Shown here piece after piece: positions 58,051 through 64,000 of a DNA stretch of 64,000 nt. The stretch comes from Castanea sativa (taxonomy: Eukaryota > Streptophyta > Magnoliopsida > Fagales > Fagaceae). The translations under genes were made by a program, and so were the position numbers. The stretch's first letter is position 1. Each line of letters begins with the position of its first letter. The stretch lies in NCBI RefSeq assembly GCF_040712315.1, contig NC_134023.1:13215442-13279441 (forward strand), in the 5' to 3' direction. The notes under the pieces were generated by a model. That model had not been told where the DNA came from. It saw nothing but the letters and a program-made list of their open reading frames with translations, and ran no database searches.

Positions 58051-58210
58051 AGGTTCCAATTAGCTCAACTAATAAAGTCTCTAATGGTTGTAGAAGAGAT
58101 CTAGGATTCAATCCCCGCCTACACCAAAAATTAATTGGTGTCTTGGTATGATAATAAAAAACTATCATCAGGAGCGAACGCTATAGATTGAAACTCTCTC
58201 AAAAAAAAAA
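58051..58210 (+). repeat. tRNA-derived SINE
   Basis: A-box-like TAGCTCAACTAAT, B-box-like GATTCAATCCC, body AATTGGTGTCTTGGTATGATAA, then TTGAAACTCTCTC and a tail of A. This is the best-preserved copy of the family in the window. 'actaaa' with T-rich sequence on both sides may be a worn target-site duplication. Confidence 0.75.
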
Positions 58211-58489
58211 ACTAAATAATTTTTTTGATTCTTACATATATATTTGAATTCGATAGTTACAACTTACAACGTACAATAATGGAAATAGATTTGCACCTGG
58301 ACAATTATATTGGAATCACTTCGAAATGCTAGTTCCAACTCCTAAAAATTTGATTAGTAAGTGAATATATTTTTTAAGTGATGCTCCAAGCATTGAAAAA
58401 ATCACATAATTTTTCACTCTATTCTCACAAGTAATCAAATTACTTAGGTCCCATTGTAATACATATATGAGTAACTCTAGAACCACACA

Positions 58490-58640
58490 TTTTATCACAC
58501 CATTTTTACAAATTATCTTATATGACAAATTGCGATTGGTTGTTTGTTACTTTTATATAAACTCATCATTTTTTTTCTACTGCTCATAATTTGCCATATC
58601 AAAACTATTGCAAAGTTATAGTACAAAAAGATGTATTTCT
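58490..58640 (+). mobile_element. MITE family copy
   Basis: Shares GACAAATTGCGATTGGTTG, ACTTTTATATAAACTCATCA and CTCATAATTTGCCATATC with the next unit and with the reversed copy at 44225. Non-coding, with imperfect inverted ends. Confidence 0.5.
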
Positions 58641-58789
58641 ACTTCCTAGATTTTTTCTAAAAATATTAATTACTCATAGATTTTCAATGCCTATGGCATT
58701 TTTCCCATTTTACTTTTCTTTTCATTTGTTGTTGTTTCTTTTCTTAAAATAAACTAAATGAAAAAAATTCTAGTATCTCATAAATATTA

Positions 58790-58925
58790 TAATTTTTGCC
58801 ACAATTATTCTATGCGTTAAATTATGATTGATTGTATTTTTTTTACATAAACTTTTTTTTTTCCACCACTCATAATCTACCATGTAAATAGTTATTTCAG
58901 AAATTGTGATGAAAAAAATGGACCT
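58790..58925 (+). mobile_element. MITE family copy, more diverged
   Basis: Contains AAATTATGATTGATTGTA, TTTACATAAAC and CACCACTCATAATCTACCAT in the same order as the unit at 58490. The two copies sit only 150 bases apart. Confidence 0.45.
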
Positions 58926-60079
58926 AAAATTTTAGGGGAAAAAAAAAAAAGTTAGGTGTTCTTGTCCAAATTACCGTGATGCCAGAATGACATCATGCCC
59001 GCGCTTGGGATCACAACTGACAATGGTTCAATTCAACTTTTTCAACTTTTTTTTTTTTTTTTTTTGAAAAATGGTCAATTCAACGTGGTAAAAAACGGTG
59101 GCTATTTTACTATGACTTGGGTTTGTTTTTATTTTTGAGAAGAATGACTCTACGAGTTAATGTTAGGGTTGTTGTAAGTTGTAACTTCTTATTATTGTTA
59201 ATTTTTATATTTATTTATTCTTTCTTCGATTGTAATATAAGAAATGATTTTTAAGTTTGAGATGTTTCTGTTAAAATACTAAAAATATCAACTAATTAAA
59301 CGACATAATTCTTTATAATTATGTTAAAGATAGTGTCAAAATATTCTTTTTTTTTCCATAATATACTCTTTTGAGATAGCAGTAATATCATTTTTATTTG
59401 ACACATTACACATTTTTATCATGAGCAATAGAGTAGTCAAAATTTGTGAAAAACGTTGTCTTTAAATCTTTTTTTCTCTATAAAATTTATTGTTTTACCT
59501 ATTAATTTTTTGTTGAGGTCAAGAATGTAATCAATTATTAACCTTAAGCAATATTAGAGGTACAAAAAATTTTACAATTGACTAAAATGGTATATAAGTT
59601 TGATTGTAATAGCATTATTTTCATGTAAATATATTATTAGTATAAATTTTATCATGCATTAATCATAACATAAAAAATGTTATGTCTTTAAATTTATTGG
59701 GTTTTTTTTGGGGATAAACTATTGTTTTACTATTAGTTCATTCCATTTTTTTTTTCTTAGCTATTAGTTCATTTCATTGTTGAGGTAGAGATAAGTATTG
59801 GTATTTTGAAGTTTTTTTATTCATTTATTTTTTATAACTCCATAATTGGGGGAGAGAGAATTTGAAACACTAAAAATCATCAATCAATTAAATTATAAAA
59901 CTCTTGACAACTTTGAAGAATATTATAGATACAAGATTTTTCACAATTTTTTTTTACAAGTATAAGTTTTGATTGGAATAATATCATTATCAATTTTTCA
60001 TATAATAAATATATTATTGGTATACATTTTATTATGTATTAATCATAATGCACCACATTATAAAAACGATGAAATCTAA

Positions 60080-60376
60080 TCACATATTAACAAAGGTATA
60101 AATTGTGTCAAAATACGGCAAAACATTCGTCCAATGTTCATAACAAAGCTTGTCTAAGTCCTGGCAAAAAGATGGAAAATCCACATCATCTCTAACAAAA
60201 GTCAAAAGCTTGTAGTTCATCCAAAGAATATAATTCAAAAACTTGAAATTTTTAACAGGCAGCACATCTAGGAATAATATTTGACAATTCTTTCCTTTGA
60301 ATCGGGAGATTATAATATTATTTGTAATATCCTTTATGGACAGGAACTGTCTTCCCCGATTAGTGATTACCTCCAC
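60080..60376 (-). other. Unassigned ORF of 98 codons
   Basis: An open frame with varied amino-acid use (EVITNRGRQFLSIKD, FLDVLPVKNFKFLNYILW, DVDFPSFCQDLDKLC) in otherwise AT-rich DNA. It starts at an ATG and has no stop for 98 codons, long for such composition. I do not recognise the family, and no splice partners are evident. It could be a gene fragment or chance. Confidence 0.25.
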
Positions 60377-60858
60377 TGGTCAAATATATCATACACTTTC
60401 TAGAAAGTTGTACGTCTTTTTTTCTTTTTTGAGAAACGAAAGTCGTACATCTTGATTGTACAAATGTGTGAAAATCCTAAAAGAAATACAACTAATTATT
60501 TTCCAAAATTAAAATTACTATTAATTCAAATTACCCTTGAAAAGGGAAAGCAATATAATTGGTGACTTTAATCGGTGAATTTTGGAATTCAACTCCTTGA
60601 TATACATCAGTAAATTTTTTATTTTTTTTGCATGGCACGTGGTTGACCCTAGTGAGATATTTTTTTTGTCAATTTTATGGTTTGCTAGGTGCGATGATTG
60701 AATCACCACATAGCTGAAAAAATGAATATATTATTTCATAAAACTGTCGAAATTCTTGAATTTTTTTTTAATAAATTTTAGCTACAAAATTAGTTATAAT
60801 TTAAAATTACAATTTTATTCAATAAAATAAATATTATAAAATATTTTTAAAATCTAAT

Positions 60859-61615
60859 TCTAAGTGCACAATTGCACCTGGACCCAAAGACAACTACGGG
60901 CTCAGGCCCAATAAGCCTTAAACAATGAAATTTGTAGAGTGTGGGCTTGAAACCTAGGTTAGAAGTACTGAGAACTTGATAACAGGTTAAAAGTTACAAA
61001 CACTTATAAATAATAAACGATAATTGCAAATAGGCCTCCTCGGACATAAGCCGATGACTACTTCTGTATTATTTCTCTTTCTTTCTTAAAAGTTACAATT
61101 CTTAATCTCTTTTTTAGTTCCAGACCGCCCCTTTTCTTTGGTGTTCATTCCCCTTAAATACTTCTTTTCCTGGTGCTTTATCCACGTGTTGCTCCAACCC
61201 CCTCCCTCCTAGATATTTCTTTTCTTAGTGCCTTTGAATAGTGACCAGAAGTTTCAGTTCTACTGTTCAGGGGTCACTTCCCCATTAATGCGGCCAGGGA
61301 GGTAGGTGCAGAGTCTTTAATGTGGAAGTGGCAGCCTTTGCTTTTGGTATTTTTCTAACACCGGTGTACCTCGAAGGTTTAGGGTTTCCCTCCTTTAACC
61401 AACAGTCTTTCCGGAATATTGCATTGACCTTCATAGTGAAGCTTCGAGTTCTCCTAGGTCTATCCGAGGAGAAACTTACCTTCGGATGTGTCCTCGGACT
61501 CTCGGCGTATGGACCGATTCGCGGTACTAACAGATTTTTAACTTAAGAGCAGGTCGGCCCTCCTTGCTACAGCTCAAAGGCTCATATGCCCACTTGGGTC
61601 CTTTTACTCCCCACA
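60859..61615 (-). mobile_element. Solo LTR related to gypsy element D
   Basis: Begins TCTAAGTGCACAATTG and ends TACTCCCCACA. It shares with the D LTRs 'caatgaaatttgtagagt', 'gaaacctagg', 'gataagccgatgac'-type and 'ggccagggaggtaggtgcag' stretches in the same order. Flanks CTAAT (60854-60858) and CTAAC (61616-61620) fit a 5-base duplication with one change. No internal domain is adjacent. The ORF inside it (61322-61546) is not a gene. Confidence 0.82.
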
Positions 61616-61673
61616 CTAACAATTAAATTATATATTCTTTACGTTTTTAATATATATATGTCGATTCTCAAAA

Positions 61674-61711
<38 letters not shown>

Positions 61712-62325
61712 CAAATTTTGTATCAATTGAATATTATTTATTATATGATTTATAAATTTATATTTTATACATTGCAATTTAAACAATTTATTGATGATAT
61801 AACTATAAATTTTTAATTTTTTAAAAATTTTACAAGTATGGAAGATATAAGATAAAGATATAATCTAATTGTGAATTTGTCTAAATCCACCTTTAATAAA
61901 AATATATGGAGTAAACTTTATCCTTTTTATGATTGTTTTCTATTTTACTCTTGTCTGCAGCAATAGCCACGCTATGCTCTAGTAGACTTACTCTAGATAC
62001 CGCAGAATTTTCTTTCTCGAAAAATAAGTTAGTTACATAATAAAATGAATAATTTAAAATACCACGCATTAATAGCCCTGTACCCCCAAATTGCAAATTC
62101 AAATCTTTCCACATCGTCATAACAAAAAGGACTTGGACTTTATCATTCGTCAATTCGTCCAATATGGCGCAACATCATCCCAGTTTCGGTTTGAGCAAGA
62201 AAGCCACTGCTGAACAAAACCATACTGGTCATGTTTGACCATAAGGCCACCGCTTATACTTAATTGAAGGTGAGTTACACATCCCGGTAATTTTCGATGG
62301 CTTAGCAATAAGTTACATTTATTTT
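61616..62325. other. Gene-poor interval between solo LTR and duplicated promoter
   Basis: Includes a (TA)n(TG)n microsatellite at about 61674-61711. An 89-codon minus-strand ORF (62162-61893; DKVQVLFVMTMWKDL, VSLLEHSVAIAADKS) has no family that I recognise. Confidence 0.4.
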
Positions 62326-62329
62326 GTAG

Positions 62330-62480
62330 GTTTAAGTTAGTTTAATTAATAAATTTTTTTTCTCATCGAATCAGAGATAATGTTCAAAGTTCGAATCCTT
62401 CCTATATAAAAAATTAATTAGTGTCTTGCCTTGATAGTAAAAACATTGAGTGGATATTGTAAGTTGAAATCCTATAAAAA
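62330..62480 (+). repeat. Diverged SINE copy at left edge of duplicated segment
   Basis: Contains TTAGTTTAATTAAT (A-box-like), AAAGTTCGAATCC (a good B-box) and TTAGTGTCTTGCCTTGATAGTAAAAAC, and ends GTAAGTTGAAATCCTATA. Its last part equals the first bases of the window, so the copy was already in place when the NAC region duplicated. Confidence 0.65.
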
Positions 62481-63471
62481 ATATTATGCTTATTTTAAGT
62501 TAATAAATTTAGTTTATTTCGATAAATATGAGACAAATGGCAAAAAACTATAAGTGGAACTAATTTAGCTGAACTAATTTAGCTAAACGAATTCTAAGTA
62601 AGATCTTATATGATGGATTCTTCTCCCATGTAGTAATTGAGGGGTTTGATAACATTGTAAGGACATTTTGGTAATCAAATTAATCTTTCAATGTAAATGT
62701 TTCATGGGGTTTGGCTTCTCTTTGTTACGGAAAAGCTAATAAAGCTACAATTGCTTTTACAAAAGTTATGCATAATTCAAATGGAATATATAAAATTAAC
62801 CATGCATTTTTGTGACTAATGTGGTTGAAATCAAATCTCGCGATATCATTAATTATTTTAAGATGATTTTTGTATAATAAAATAGGTGAGACTTACATTT
62901 TGTTGAATAGTATCCTCGTGAATTAAATGTTGACATGACAAATACATAAAACTTGTTATTAAAGCAACGGAGAAGAACCAAACTCATTATTGTATTTGAG
63001 TTTCAGTTAGTTCAATTAGTAAAATTTCTGATGGCTGAAAAAGAGATTTAGGGTTTAATCTATGCCTACACCAAAAACTGATTGGTGTCTTAATCTGATA
63101 ATAAAAAACTATCATCAGAAACAGACATCATAAGTTGAAACTATTTTAAAAAAAAAACTTATTATTATCTTATTTATTATTGTTGTCTTTTTTAGGTCAG
63201 GTTTTTTCAATAAATGTATTTTTATTATATATATATATATATTATTTATATATAATTTAGCATTTTTATATATATGTTATTAACATTCTCTCAAAATGAT
63301 GTTTCCTCTCTTAACACTTTCACATGCATTCCTTCTTCTTTTTTACTTTCATCTGTATCTCATTAACATTAGAACCATCTCATTACTAAGAATGGAAAAA
63401 AATGCATCTACTTTGTCTCATTCCGACTTGTCCCACCCGATGTGTTCCTTTTCTGTGCGATTGCCATCCTT

Positions 63472-63508
<37 letters not shown>

Positions 63509-63759
63509 TTTTACACGGAATACTTTCTCCTAATCAATTGAATGACACTAAGACTCTTTCTAAGTACTTTGGCCCCTCTATGCCATCATAGTCAGCCCTC
63601 ATCATGACTTGACCTTTTAAAACCTACTCCTGCGACTCTCATCCTCATAATAAATATATGTAATAGCCAGAAGATTCTTTTCCATATTCGAAGTCTCATA
63701 AGGTTGTCTCCTACCAAGGAAGGTAAGAGATCGATCGTGATCGTGTGAGTATGGAGAAG
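62440..63759 (+). promoter_or_regulatory. Duplicated upstream region of the second NAC copy
   Basis: Collinear with 1-1404. Shared landmarks in order: 'gataaatatgagacaaatgg', 'ggtaatcaaattaatctttc', the embedded SINE (62997-63159), 'ttcaataaatgtatttttatt', the (GA)n run (63475-63504), 'ttttacacggaatactttctc' and 'gccagaagattcttttccat'. Differences are small indels and the missing (TA)n expansion. It presumably contains the promoter, but no single box is assigned. Confidence 0.75.
62997..63159 (+). repeat. SINE in the promoter of NAC copy 2
   Basis: The duplicated counterpart of 610-770, in the same position relative to the gene. Its B-box (GGTTTAATCTA) has decayed more than in copy 1. Confidence 0.7.
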
Positions 63760-63943
63760 ATGAGTAACAAAGGTACTAGTCAGCTGGAGGATGATGTTGA
63801 TCAATTGCCCGGATTTCGATTTCATCCGACAGATGAAGAACTCGTCGCGTTTTATCTTCGTCGGAAAGTTGACAAGAAAACAATCAGCATGGAGCTCATC
63901 AAACAGATTGATATCTACAAACATGATCCATGGGATCTTCCAA
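63751..63943 (+). CDS. Second JUB1/ANAC042-like NAC gene, exon 1 only (cut by window end)
   Basis: Exon 1 encodes the start of a NAC domain, [20 protein letters not shown] through HDPWDLP, and ends at the same CCAA/GT donor as copy 1. Within the 61 shared codons only about three amino acids differ (near positions 4, 12 and 13). Two starts are possible: ATG 63751 (MEKMSNKG) or ATG 63760, which matches the start of copy 1, where the upstream codon is GTG. Exons 2 and 3 lie outside the window, so whether the gene is intact cannot be judged. Confidence 0.85.
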
Positions 63944-64000
63944 GTATGGATTAATTAATTAGTTTTACTCTCTTAATCATTTCATCTCTCTTTTGTTCCT

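Noticed and set aside
61322..61546. 74-codon ORF with plausible composition
   Set aside because: Falls inside the solo LTR at 60859-61615; the equivalent part of the D LTRs is not open.

Overview
The window looks like repeat-rich intergenic DNA from a dicot plant, probably a woody rosid. Non-coding DNA is AT-rich, microsatellites are frequent, genes have introns, and nested LTR retrotransposons dominate. The retrotransposon passenger proteins resemble families I associate with Fagaceae (oak, chestnut, beech). That placement is from memory and only moderately firm.

Host genes. A complete three-exon NAC transcription factor gene of the JUB1/ANAC042 type lies at 1405-4128 (+). A second copy starts at 63751/63760 (+) and is cut by the window end after exon 1. 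About 1.5 kb of upstream DNA is shared by the two copies (1-1404 and about 62440-63759), including an embedded tRNA-type SINE. They are therefore tandem duplicates now separated by about 60 kb of mostly transposon DNA. One orphan host-type exon with good splice sites remains at 21487-21638, next to a retrotransposon insertion.

Transposon layout. (A) 4182-11376 (-): a Copia-type element with gag and an extra 'plant transposon protein' ORF but no visible pol. (LINE) 11377-about 14100 (+): a decayed L1-type reverse transcriptase. (B) 14286-20170 (-): an internally deleted relative of A, flanked by TAATC and containing an oppositely oriented solo LTR (16660-17581, flanked by AGTTA). (C) 21654-31362 (-): a Ty3/gypsy Tat-type element flanked by ATATC. 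(31.4-44.6 kb): gene-poor DNA with MITEs, a LINE relic, a retroposed fragment, a Mutator-like non-autonomous element and local duplications. (D) 44665-55982 (-): a second Tat-type gypsy element. (60859-61615): a solo LTR related to D.

The most interesting architecture is shared by C and D. Each carries gag-pol on the minus strand and an intron-containing passenger gene on the opposite strand between pol and the 3' LTR. In both, a tandem-repeat array (about 63 bp units in C, 151 bp units in D) sits exactly between the converging 3' ends of pol and the passenger gene. The arrays are unrelated in sequence but occupy the same place. All elements are decayed by stops, frameshifts and lost catalytic residues. 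Many stops fit C-to-T changes at CAG, CAA or CGA codons, as expected for methylated, silenced transposons.
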